A DNA stretch of 37,742 nucleotides from Bacteroidales bacterium (GTDB lineage: Bacteria; Bacteroidota; Bacteroidia; Bacteroidales; JAAYJT01). Both the position numbers and the translations under genes were made by a program. The stretch covers positions 1 to 37,742 of the forward strand of contig JACZJK010000033.1 in NCBI GenBank assembly GCA_014860575.1, given 5' to 3'. The notes beneath the pieces were generated by a model. That model did no database searches. It was not told where the DNA came from and saw nothing but the letters and a program-made list of their open reading frames with translations. Below are positions 24,106-32,740 of the stretch, piece by piece; the stretch's first letter is position 1, and every line of letters starts with the position of its first letter.

Positions 24106-24879
24106 TTAGTTGAATCTTATTCGGCGCGTCGAAGGTTTGTCCTTGGTTTTATCCCGAACCAGCAGATCGCCGGGAGGAAAAACATAGCGAAGTGTGATCC
24201 CGAAATAATCGCCGATTGGTTTCACATCATGGTTCTGAATATCAACCTGGCCCCTGAAATAAAAAAGCTGAGAGCGGTAAAGCACTGTAAAAAGGCGATA
24301 CGTCGGCCCAATAAAAAAATACCCATCATTCTCAGTGCGGAATTCCAGCCTGATTCCGCCTTTAAAGGCTGGCATCATAAAGTAACGCCGCCGCGAAATC
24401 TGCTCAAGTTTATAAATTGTATTTCCGCTTGCATCCTTTTCATCCACAGCAGTTTTGAGGTTGCTGGGTAAAAACTGAAATGAAAACCCGGCTGAGTGGC
24501 CCATATACAATTTTGGACCAAGCCTGACATAGTAAGTCAGGTTTAATGGCATCTCAAAATTGACAACCTTAAACTGTAATGATTTGGTAAAATCACCATC
24601 AATGACTGACACTTTGTAGTCGCGCGATAAACTGTTGATCCCGGTTTCTATCGTAAAACGCGGCGTTAAATTTGCTGAAATCATTGCTCCGTAAGCAATT
24701 CCAGGCCTGGGTTCAATTGTAAACAACACATCGCCCACCTGGGTTTCAACGGTTGAAATTCTAAAAAGAGCGCTGGGGATTACAGGCTCAATCTGAAGCC
24801 CGAATGCAGCCTTGCGCTCCTGTGCAGATGCGATTGTGAAACTGCTTATAATTAAGAGTAAAGTAAATATCCTGAACAT
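24106..24879 (-). CDS. Outer-membrane beta-barrel protein (porin-like, PorT-type)
   Basis: The product is 257 residues with a clear signal peptide (1-19, ending IASAQ). The mature protein is a series of amphipathic strands with alternating hydrophobic residues (for example FTIETGINSLSRDYKV, FEMPLNLTYYVRLGPKLYMG and FFIGPTYRLFTVLYRS), and a strand near the end (FGITLRYVFPPG) precedes a short basic tail. This fits an eight-stranded outer-membrane barrel of the broad Bacteroidota porin-like family. Function is unknown; such proteins range from structural barrels to T9SS parts. It lies 105 bp downstream of tex on the same strand, so it may be its own unit. Confidence 0.8.
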   Translation of the reverse strand: MFRIFTLLLIISSFTIASAQERKAAFGLQIEPVIPSALFRISTVETQVGDVLFTIEPRPGIAYGAMISANLTPRFTIETGINSLSRDYKVSVIDGDFTKSLQFKVVNFEMPLNLTYYVRLGPKLYMGHSAGFSFQFLPSNLKTAVDEKDASGNTIYKLEQISRRRYFMMPAFKGGIRLEFRTENDGYFFIGPTYRLFTVLYRSQLFYFRGQVDIQNHDVKPIGDYFGITLRYVFPPGDLLVRDKTKDKPSTRRIRFN

Positions 24880-24984
24880 GCTATCAAATTACAATTACTC
24901 AAACGAACTTCCGGTGAAAAGATTATTCTTTATAATACCTGCTCTAAGCTTATTGGCGAACCCATAATGGTTCACACTAAAGAT

Positions 24985-27129
24985 TTACTGCTCCACGCCT
25001 TTCATTGTCAGTTGAATCCTGCGGCGGGCCATATCAACGTCCAATACTTTTACCTGTACTTTCTGATAAATTTTTACGACCAGGGCCGGGTCAGAAATAA
25101 ATTTATCCGCGAGGTTGCTCACATGTACCAACCCATCCTGATGAACGCCCACATCAACAAAAGCGCCGAAAGCAGTGATATTGGTTACAATACCGGGCAG
25201 AATCAATCCGGGTTTCAGGTCATCAATCTCGCGCACATTCGGGTCGAATGAAAAGTAGTCTATTGCTTCACGCGGATCGCGGCCAGGTTTTTCAAGTTCA
25301 GCAAGGATATCATTGATTGTTGGCAATCCGGCCTGTTCAGTCACATAATTCTCTGGCTTTATTTCTTTTCGGAGCGCTTTGTTTTTTATCAGATCCTGTA
25401 CAGTGGCTTTCATGTCATTGGCCATCCTATATACAATTGGATAACTTTCAGGATGCACTGCGCTGGAATCCAGCGGATTTTCTGCATCGCTGATACGGAG
25501 GAAGCCAGCAGCCTGTTCAAAAGCTTTTTCTCCGAACCGGCTCACATTTTTCAACTGTTCGCGCGATTGAAACGGGCCTTTCTTAGCCCTGTGTGCGATT
25601 ATATTTCCGGCAGCCGAAGGTCCCACTCCTGAAACATAGGTGAGCAATTCCATGCTGGCAGTATTCACATCAACGCCTACCAGGTTCACACAACTTTCAA
25701 CCACGCCAACCAGGCTATGTTGCAGTGCGTTCTGATCAACATCATGCTGATATTGACCAACACCGATTGATTTTGGGTCAATCTTCACAAGTTCGGCAAG
25801 CGGATCCATAAGCCGGCGACCAATGGAAACCGCACCGCGCACTGTTACATCGTAATCGGGAAACTCTTTGCGGGCAAGATCAGAAGCCGAGTAAACCGAA
25901 GCGCCTGACTCGTTTACGACCACCACCGTAATATCGCGATCGAAATGTATGCGCCTGATAAAATTCTCTGTTTCACGACTGGCGGTGCCATTGCCGATAG
26001 AAATGGCTTCTATTTGATAAGAATTCACCAACGACAGTATTTTCTTTATAGCTGCGCCAACTTCAACTTGCGGAGGATGTGGATAAATGGTTTCATTATG
26101 AAGCAAATTTCCCTGGGCATCGAGGCAAACAAGCTTGCAACCGCTCCGGAAACCGGGATCTAATGCCAGCACGCGCTTTTGCCCCAAAGGTGGAGCAAGC
26201 AGGAGTTGACGCAGGTTTTCGGCAAATATCCTGATGGCCTCACCATCTGCTTTGGATTTGAGCATTTGCCTTATCTCGGTTTCCATGCCAGGCTGCAGCA
26301 AACGCTTATAGGAATCCTTCACTGCTTCTGCCACCTGATCCGAAGACTCATTGTTTGATTTTATGAAAATTTTATCAAGGGTCATAAGCGCTTTCTCCTC
26401 GGAAGGAGCGATAGATAACCTCAGCAGCTTTTCATTTTCGCCGCGCATAATGGCCAAAATCCTGTGTGATGGAATTCTTGAAACAGGCTCTTCCCAGTCG
26501 AAATAATCACGGTATTTGGCCGCATCATCTTCCATGTTTTTAACAACTTTCGACCGCAAAATGCCTTCTCGTGAAAAGAGCAGCCGCATGCGCTGACGGG
26601 CAATTGCATTCTCATTTACCCATTCCGCGATGATATCCCTGGCACCGGCCAATGCTTCTGATTCATCATTAATTTCTTTTGATGGATCAATAAACCGGCG
26701 TGCGAGCTGGTTGACATCTCCATCGTGCTGCGCCATGATCATCTTTGCCAGCGGTTCTAATCCACGTTCTTTAGCAACGCTGGCGCGGGTTTTTCTTTTG
26801 GGCTTGAACGGAAGGTAAAGGTCTTCAATTTCGGCAAGTGTTTGGGCATTGAGGATGCGGTTTTCCAATTCCGGAGTCAGCATGCCTTGCTCGCGTATGG
26901 TGTTGAGCACGGTTTCACGTCGTTTGTCCATTTCTTCGAACCGCAGTGCCCTGTCCTTAATTGCCGCAATTTTGACCTCATCGAGCCCACCAGTCCACTC
27001 CTTACGGTAACGGGCAATGAATGGGATTGTAGCGCCATCGCTGAGAAGCCGTATTGTGTTTTCGACAGCTTTACTGTCAATACCCAGTTCGCGGGCTATA
27101 AGGCCGGCATATTCAAGCTTCATAATCAT
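24985..27129 (-). CDS. tex: Tex family RNA-binding transcriptional accessory protein
   Basis: A protein of 714 residues, the normal length for Tex. The N-terminal Tex domain begins near residue 1 (ARELGIDSKAVENTIRLL, then ATIPFIARYRKEWTGGLDE). A YqgF-like nuclease fold follows at about 325-455 (RVLALDPGFRSGCKLVCLD). Helix-hairpin-helix parts come next (about 490-560, with YVSGVGPSAAGNIIAHR), then a C-terminal S1 RNA-binding domain (about 640-710, GIVTNITAFGAFVDVGVHQD). Tex binds nucleic acid and affects transcription of some genes; the exact role is unsettled. It is the last of a same-strand series after three surface proteins (31 bp gap). The start could also be the Met two codons later (27123). 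Confidence 0.95.
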   Translation of the reverse strand: MIMKLEYAGLIARELGIDSKAVENTIRLLSDGATIPFIARYRKEWTGGLDEVKIAAIKDRALRFEEMDKRRETVLNTIREQGMLTPELENRILNAQTLAEIEDLYLPFKPKRKTRASVAKERGLEPLAKMIMAQHDGDVNQLARRFIDPSKEINDESEALAGARDIIAEWVNENAIARQRMRLLFSREGILRSKVVKNMEDDAAKYRDYFDWEEPVSRIPSHRILAIMRGENEKLLRLSIAPSEEKALMTLDKIFIKSNNESSDQVAEAVKDSYKRLLQPGMETEIRQMLKSKADGEAIRIFAENLRQLLLAPPLGQKRVLALDPGFRSGCKLVCLDAQGNLLHNETIYPHPPQVEVGAAIKKILSLVNSYQIEAISIGNGTASRETENFIRRIHFDRDITVVVVNESGASVYSASDLARKEFPDYDVTVRGAVSIGRRLMDPLAELVKIDPKSIGVGQYQHDVDQNALQHSLVGVVESCVNLVGVDVNTASMELLTYVSGVGPSAAGNIIAHRAKKGPFQSREQLKNVSRFGEKAFEQAAGFLRISDAENPLDSSAVHPESYPIVYRMANDMKATVQDLIKNKALRKEIKPENYVTEQAGLPTINDILAELEKPGRDPREAIDYFSFDPNVREIDDLKPGLILPGIVTNITAFGAFVDVGVHQDGLVHVSNLADKFISDPALVVKIYQKVQVKVLDVDMARRRIQLTMKGVEQ

Positions 27130-27159
27130 CAGATTTTGATTGGTGAAGTAGCGGAAAGG

Positions 27160-29166
27160 CTAACGCAACAGCATGAACCAACCGTGTTTTGTGGTCTGAA
27201 TTAGCTGGTTTTCATGCTCCACGTCAAAGACAACCACATACACATATACCCCTGAAGTGCCATTATTGTTTTTAAAATTACCATCCCAACCCTGGCCTTT
27301 GTAGCCTTGCTCGCGGGCTTCGGCAATTTCTTCTTCAAATACCAGTTGTCCCCATCTGTTAAAAATGCGGATACTGTAATTGAAAACTGGTCCGCCATAG
27401 GGTCTATACCGTTGATTTTCCAACACAGGACTTGAAGGCCGGAATGCAGTCGGTAGCTTAAGGTCCAACGCACGCACTTCAATGATGCGTTCATTCTCAC
27501 AGCATTCCATATCAACGGCTTCCAGCTTATAGAATCCTTCATCTTCAATAGGTTGAACCCGGAATGTTTCACCTATCCCTCCGGAAAGCAGCTGCCAGGG
27601 TCCATCGGGGCTGGTAGAATAATACCAGTAATATTCATAAAAGCCTTCGCCGCCATCGAGCGGGTAAATTGTATTTGGAAAAATCAACAAAACACTATCA
27701 TTGGGTGGAAGTTCCGGGATTAATTCGGGCAAAGGACGGATGAAAATATCTTCGGCATACGGCCCGAATGTGCCGTTTTCAATGACAGACACATTCAAAT
27801 ATTCCCCGCTGGTATCATACAAGCGTGTTGTTGAAGTCCCGCTTTCATTAACAGGCCCATCGCCAAAGTCCCATCGGGTGGTGGTGGTGTTTGATGTATT
27901 CCAGAGGTTAAACTCAACATCATCGCCTTCGCAGTGCCGGTAATAGGTGAAGTGGGGAATATCGAAGTAGCTTTGGATGAAATTGGGCAAACCATTTTGA
28001 AAAAACTCGTTTGAAAACCCTGGGATTGTTTCAACAAAGTTGCACGCGGTTCCCATTCTTTTCGGGTTCTCAATAACACCGAGAGATGTGTTTATAGCCT
28101 GGCCTCCACGATTGAAGCGGATCACATAAATTTTAGAATCCATTCCGAGTTGCAAGGCAGCAAAGGTGCTGCTTATCGGGGTTGAGGGAACGGATATCAG
28201 GTTCACGTCCAGAGTGACAACATCAACCTGAAAAAGCTCGGAAGACTGGGCATCAATAGTTGTTACAAGAGTTGTGAAATACAAATAACGCGAGTCGGAT
28301 GAAAATTCAACTCCATAAGCCCTGTGATAAGTTTGCGGCAATTCCCGGTGATATGAAACTACGCCTGTTTGGTTATTGAAATCGAAAATTTCAACAATTC
28401 CATCCTCGTGAATCACACTTGCAAGTTTATCACCTTTTGGCGAAACCTTCATATACCCTTTGGAATTCCAGATTACCGGATTATCATTGGAAGTGTGGAT
28501 GGCCCCAATATTGGTAATAGTAGCATTTGAAAGAGCCGGAAGTTCATTTGTAATCGAAAATGCATAAAAACTATCGTTGTTCCAGCCATGAGTAATTACC
28601 CAATAATCCTGATCATTGTCGTCCTTAACTGCAGTAAGTTTTTCAGCGGTACGATCGAGCAAGAGTACATTTTTATAGCCTTCAACGATATCTCCATAAC
28701 CGCCGTTTAGTGCCATATCAATCAAACAATACCTGAAGCCTCTGCTGCCACCTGGTCTTTCAGGGTCGTCAGTGAGAAAAAGGTAATATTGTCCGGGGGC
28801 ATCCGGACGCGGTACTATCAATGCTGCCTGGGTTGGAATATAAAGATAGTTGCTGAGGTTCTGACCATTGGGCATGCGTTGATGTCTCCGATCCCAAACG
28901 TGCTCTCCATTGGTATAAAAAAGCAGGTTGCCCTCAGCATCTGACATGACTGCAGAGCCTGTAGGTGTTGTTAATTGCGATCCTGAGTAAGATTCAACAT
29001 TGTACTGATCATTAAAAACAAGCCCCAAATTTCTTCCAAAAATCCAGTGCCTGGTTTCCAGCGGTGGTTTGTATTCACAGCGGTCTTGTGCAAAAGTTGT
29101 AACTGAGGACAGAATTAATGCCAGAATGCAAAAAGATCGTTGCAGGGCAGCTTTGGTTGTTTTCAT
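27160..29166 (-). CDS. T9SS cargo: beta-propeller, PKD and gliding-motility-type C-terminal domain
   Basis: The product is 668 residues. It has a signal peptide (1-26, ending TTFAQ), then a large beta-propeller-like region (about 40-400) with repeated strands such as GSAVMSDAEGNLLFYTNGEH and YMKVSPKGDKLASVI. A PKD-like domain follows (about 405-470, with RWDFGDG). The C-terminal 95 residues form a gliding-motility-associated or type B sorting domain, starting LPTAFRPSSP and containing FNRWGQLVFE and GWDGNF, then GVYVYVV. It is probably exported by the T9SS and attached to the cell surface. It is third in a run of three cargo genes; spacing to the one upstream is 47 bp, so they may be one operon. 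The substrate or partner is unknown. Confidence 0.88.
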   Translation of the reverse strand: MKTTKAALQRSFCILALILSSVTTFAQDRCEYKPPLETRHWIFGRNLGLVFNDQYNVESYSGSQLTTPTGSAVMSDAEGNLLFYTNGEHVWDRRHQRMPNGQNLSNYLYIPTQAALIVPRPDAPGQYYLFLTDDPERPGGSRGFRYCLIDMALNGGYGDIVEGYKNVLLLDRTAEKLTAVKDDNDQDYWVITHGWNNDSFYAFSITNELPALSNATITNIGAIHTSNDNPVIWNSKGYMKVSPKGDKLASVIHEDGIVEIFDFNNQTGVVSYHRELPQTYHRAYGVEFSSDSRYLYFTTLVTTIDAQSSELFQVDVVTLDVNLISVPSTPISSTFAALQLGMDSKIYVIRFNRGGQAINTSLGVIENPKRMGTACNFVETIPGFSNEFFQNGLPNFIQSYFDIPHFTYYRHCEGDDVEFNLWNTSNTTTTRWDFGDGPVNESGTSTTRLYDTSGEYLNVSVIENGTFGPYAEDIFIRPLPELIPELPPNDSVLLIFPNTIYPLDGGEGFYEYYWYYSTSPDGPWQLLSGGIGETFRVQPIEDEGFYKLEAVDMECCENERIIEVRALDLKLPTAFRPSSPVLENQRYRPYGGPVFNYSIRIFNRWGQLVFEEEIAEAREQGYKGQGWDGNFKNNNGTSGVYVYVVVFDVEHENQLIQTTKHGWFMLLR

Positions 29167-29213
29167 ATTCTAATGGTAATAGCTAGTTCAGGGTCTTTTA
29201 CAGATCGCTGTTT

Positions 29214-32200
29214 TTAATATCTTGAGATAATTAGTTTAACGGTATGGATAAAGTCAAAATTATGAATGCGAACAAAATATACCCCTGGATTTAAGCTGCT
29301 CACATTCAACCTGTGCTGCGGGGCAAATGCTCCACCGAGAGGTTCTGCCCCGACAACAAGCTGCCCATAGGTATTATAAACACTGGCAAACAACCCATCA
29401 AAATCCTCAGTACATTCAATCATGAGATAATCCTGGGCCGGGTTGGGATAAACCCTGATCTTCGTATTGAGATCAATTCCTGGAATGCCAAATTCGCAGG
29501 CCATCATGCTGAATTCGATAAACAACGAAACTGTTTTTTCGCAGCCTGAAACTGTATCTGTAACAGTGACTGTATGAAGCTGCAGTTCATAACCAATCCC
29601 TAAGGCGCCTATTGCAAGCGTATCTGTTTCAGCGCCTACTGACCAGGAAAAAATCTGGTTCGGATTGCCGGGGTCGCCTGCATCAAGTGTGACCGTATTA
29701 AACACACAGACAAATAGGGTATCCTCTGATGCCGATAAGAACCGAAGATCTTCCGGGATTCGTCGCCAGAGTTCAATTTCTGGTAATGGCTTTACAAATA
29801 TACTTTGAGTAATATCCTTGAAGCAAGCTTGATCAGAGATAGCGGTGAGCGTTACCTGGTGCGAACCTTCAGCAGGAAAGGAATAAAGCAGTTCATTTCC
29901 AACTCCAATCTGCGATCCGTTATAGCTCCAGATTAGCATATCAATTGACCCTTCGGAGATAGAGCTTTGATTGATTAAAGTTGTGGGTTCGCCAAAGCAA
30001 ACCTGATCGGATGTAAATGAAGGTAGCGGTTCGGCTGCAATTTCCACTGCAATCTCGCCCGCAATTACGTTGAATCCATCATTGATGCTAACATGATAAA
30101 TAGTATTTGACAGTGGAAATACGATAGGATTTTCCAATGTGGATGTGAAGCCCTGCGGAACGGACGACCACTGGTAAACATAGTTTGCCGAACCCCCTGA
30201 GGCATTGGCAAGAAGTTGTGTGCTGAACCCAGGACATACAATGCTATCAGCTGCCGACGGACCAGCAGCCAATGCTGTACCTGAAATGTTAACAGTAACA
30301 GCATCCTGAAGACTAGTGCATCCATTCTCATCAGTAACTAGGAGGGAGAATGTTTGGGGCTCATACAGGTTGATGGTTTGTGGATTGCTAACAGCAGGAT
30401 TCACAAGAAACTCTGACGGCGTCCAGGAATAGCCGTAAGGTGTCGTTCCACCCGAACCGGATCCATTCAGCGTAGTGCTGGTTCCATGAGGGATAGCGAA
30501 ATCGTTTCCTGCAATGGCAGTTGGCAAACTGAAAACAGTGACGGTAGTTGCTCCGTTGGCCGAATTAAAGCCATCGCTTATTTCTACTGAATAAGTGGTG
30601 GTTTGAGTTGGAATGACCAATGGGTTTTGTTCAGTTGAAGTAAATCCGGGAGGGTTGGAACTCCATAAGTATGTATAGGTTCCGGAGCCGCCGCTTGGAA
30701 ATGCATTCAATTCTGAGGAGCCTCCGGGGCAAACTGCCTCAGGATCCGAACCTACGTCAACACCAAGTGCACCGCCGGTAATGGTTACTGTAACCTGGTC
30801 GCTTCCATCGCAACCGTTGGCAGAAGTAACCGTTAGAGTAAAAACTGTAGTTTGAAAAAGATTATGCGTTTGAGGATTTGCTATAGTTGGATCTTCAAGT
30901 TTGTCGGCAGGACTCCATGAATAAGAATAGGGTGAAACTGCACCTGACGCAGCACCCTGTAATTGGGTAGCTGTTCCGTGAGGAATAGAAACATCTTCAC
31001 CGGCATTGGCTGTTGGTTCTTCACCAACAACCACACTCAGATTATCAGAAGCCAGACCAGGGCCGCACATATTCACACCTAAAACGCTGATGCTTGCATT
31101 TCCGACAAAACCCGGCGCCCAGTTTACGGTCGCAGAAGTTCCTGTTCCGCTGATGTTTCCTGCTTCAGCTGGCAATAAGCTCCAGGTGTAACTCAAGGCA
31201 TTGGATGCTCCGGCAGTTGTGTAAGTCACGCCTGTAGTTCCATCGCAGATGCTTGCAGGGCCAGTGGGCAAAGAAGGTTGACCTGGCAATGGGCTCAAGG
31301 TTACATTCAACGGAAGTGATAACACCGGACTGCAATAAAGAGGAGTTTCAGTAACCCTTACACTCCCTGAACCAGCCGCCTGCCATAATACTGTTGCTGT
31401 GGATGTTCCCTGGCCCTGTGTGATCTCACCTCCTGTGGCTACCCACTGAAAAGTGCTTCCTTGCTGCGGATTCACAGCATGATAGTTTTGCGACGATCCC
31501 TGGCAGGCAGTTTGCGGACCGCTGACTGTAGGGCTTGGGGGGCTAAAAATCTGGACAAAGGTGGTAACCGGATCACTGGTTTGGCCAAAAAGAGTGATGA
31601 TCAATGTGTAGGTTCCTGCATGCGATAAATTCACATTCGGAATTACCGGGTTTTGCTGGGTTGAAGACCAGCCGTTTGGACCGGTCCATGAATAAGTTGA
31701 GCCAGGTATTGCATTTTGTACGGAAAGCTGGAGGTCATCACCAATACATAATGGCCCGTTATTGTTGATGGGTGGCGGAACAATGGTACAATCTGTTGTA
31801 CCCGTACCACCTGTTTGTGAAAAGCTTATATTACACGGTAGGTTTGAGTAGTTTGTAATTAGCAAGATATAGTATTCGTCGGAAACACCATTTGGGATCG
31901 TAACTATCTCAGTTGCTGAAGTTGAGTAACTACACGAAACTACTTTGGCCGCAGTAAGCTGTGCAACACACGGATCGGTAGGATGTGTGAAGGGCCCCCA
32001 GCAGATGAAATCAATATCCCGCAATGGGTTGCTTTGCATAGTTATAATTATATTCCCGCTGGTTCCGATTTTCATGTGATACCATGCAGGATTAGGACGG
32101 GTTGAAAGGCAATCATAATAAGCACCTGCCTGAGCTGTTCCTGAATTTACCCCGGCAGGGAAATTATATGTAGTGCCGGTGCAAAAAGGAAATGATTTAT

Positions 32201-32678
32201 GACAGGAGTCATTGGTTCCATCACGCCCCATCACATAGTTCATGAGGTTGACCTCACGCCGGCCGGAAGCGCCTGCCATATAAATTCCCTGTTCATCCTT
32301 ATCCCAACTGTTGCTGGCAATTTCTACCTGTGTTTTGATCTGCTCAAGATCAAAATCAAGATATTCCTTTGTTATAGTTACAGGCAATTCTATTTTAACT
32401 CCATCCACTCCAATACCTTCATAGGATGGCTCAATATAACTGAGATTAAAAATCAAATCAATAAAATAGATTTTCTCGAAAAGACTGGTATATCCTTCCA
32501 TGCTAATGAAATAGCTGGTATTGATATTTTCAGCGTGGAAAGAAATTTCCTTACCGGAATTGCTTGACTGTAAGATTTGATTTGAGAGATTATGTTGAGC
32601 AGTAGCAAGTTGAACAGTTAAAATCAGAACAGCCCCAATCCGAACCATTGGGTTAAGTAAACGAATCGTCATAGGCAT
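29214..32678 (-). CDS. T9SS cargo: multi Ig/PKD-domain surface protein, type A sorting domain
   Basis: The product is 1154 residues. It has a signal peptide (about 1-27) and an N-terminal region of unknown type. Residues 157-300 match a cysteine-rich jelly-roll-like domain known from Bacteroidota adhesins (CTGTTYNFPAG, PNPAWYHM, IDFICWGPF and ITNYSN). A chain of Ig/PKD-like domains follows (about 300-885), including a two-domain unit repeated at 557-719 and 721-882. The C-terminal 267 residues (888-1154) include a type A sorting domain (IRVYPNP) and closely resemble the same region of the next gene upstream. A role in adhesion or matrix binding is inferred. Alternative start Mets at residue 3 and residue 11 keep most of the signal sequence. 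Confidence 0.87.
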   Translation of the reverse strand: MPMTIRLLNPMVRIGAVLILTVQLATAQHNLSNQILQSSNSGKEISFHAENINTSYFISMEGYTSLFEKIYFIDLIFNLSYIEPSYEGIGVDGVKIELPVTITKEYLDFDLEQIKTQVEIASNSWDKDEQGIYMAGASGRREVNLMNYVMGRDGTNDSCHKSFPFCTGTTYNFPAGVNSGTAQAGAYYDCLSTRPNPAWYHMKIGTSGNIIITMQSNPLRDIDFICWGPFTHPTDPCVAQLTAAKVVSCSYSTSATEIVTIPNGVSDEYYILLITNYSNLPCNISFSQTGGTGTTDCTIVPPPINNNGPLCIGDDLQLSVQNAIPGSTYSWTGPNGWSSTQQNPVIPNVNLSHAGTYTLIITLFGQTSDPVTTFVQIFSPPSPTVSGPQTACQGSSQNYHAVNPQQGSTFQWVATGGEITQGQGTSTATVLWQAAGSGSVRVTETPLYCSPVLSLPLNVTLSPLPGQPSLPTGPASICDGTTGVTYTTAGASNALSYTWSLLPAEAGNISGTGTSATVNWAPGFVGNASISVLGVNMCGPGLASDNLSVVVGEEPTANAGEDVSIPHGTATQLQGAASGAVSPYSYSWSPADKLEDPTIANPQTHNLFQTTVFTLTVTSANGCDGSDQVTVTITGGALGVDVGSDPEAVCPGGSSELNAFPSGGSGTYTYLWSSNPPGFTSTEQNPLVIPTQTTTYSVEISDGFNSANGATTVTVFSLPTAIAGNDFAIPHGTSTTLNGSGSGGTTPYGYSWTPSEFLVNPAVSNPQTINLYEPQTFSLLVTDENGCTSLQDAVTVNISGTALAAGPSAADSIVCPGFSTQLLANASGGSANYVYQWSSVPQGFTSTLENPIVFPLSNTIYHVSINDGFNVIAGEIAVEIAAEPLPSFTSDQVCFGEPTTLINQSSISEGSIDMLIWSYNGSQIGVGNELLYSFPAEGSHQVTLTAISDQACFKDITQSIFVKPLPEIELWRRIPEDLRFLSASEDTLFVCVFNTVTLDAGDPGNPNQIFSWSVGAETDTLAIGALGIGYELQLHTVTVTDTVSGCEKTVSLFIEFSMMACEFGIPGIDLNTKIRVYPNPAQDYLMIECTEDFDGLFASVYNTYGQLVVGAEPLGGAFAPQHRLNVSSLNPGVYFVRIHNFDFIHTVKLIISRY
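30033..31010 (-). repeat. Tandem repeat of a PKD+Ig unit inside the 1154-residue protein
   Basis: Residues 557-719 and 721-882 are two copies of a 164-residue unit, each starting AG-x-D-x-x-IPHGT, containing NPQT-x-NL, then a second Ig part (GFTSTEQNP in one copy, GFTSTLENP in the other). The DNA has diverged, so the duplication is not recent. Confidence 0.75.
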
Positions 32679-32740
32679 AAATAATTATATATTATCATAA
32701 CAAATGATAACGCTTTGTTTATAAAATGTTTAAAAAGTTA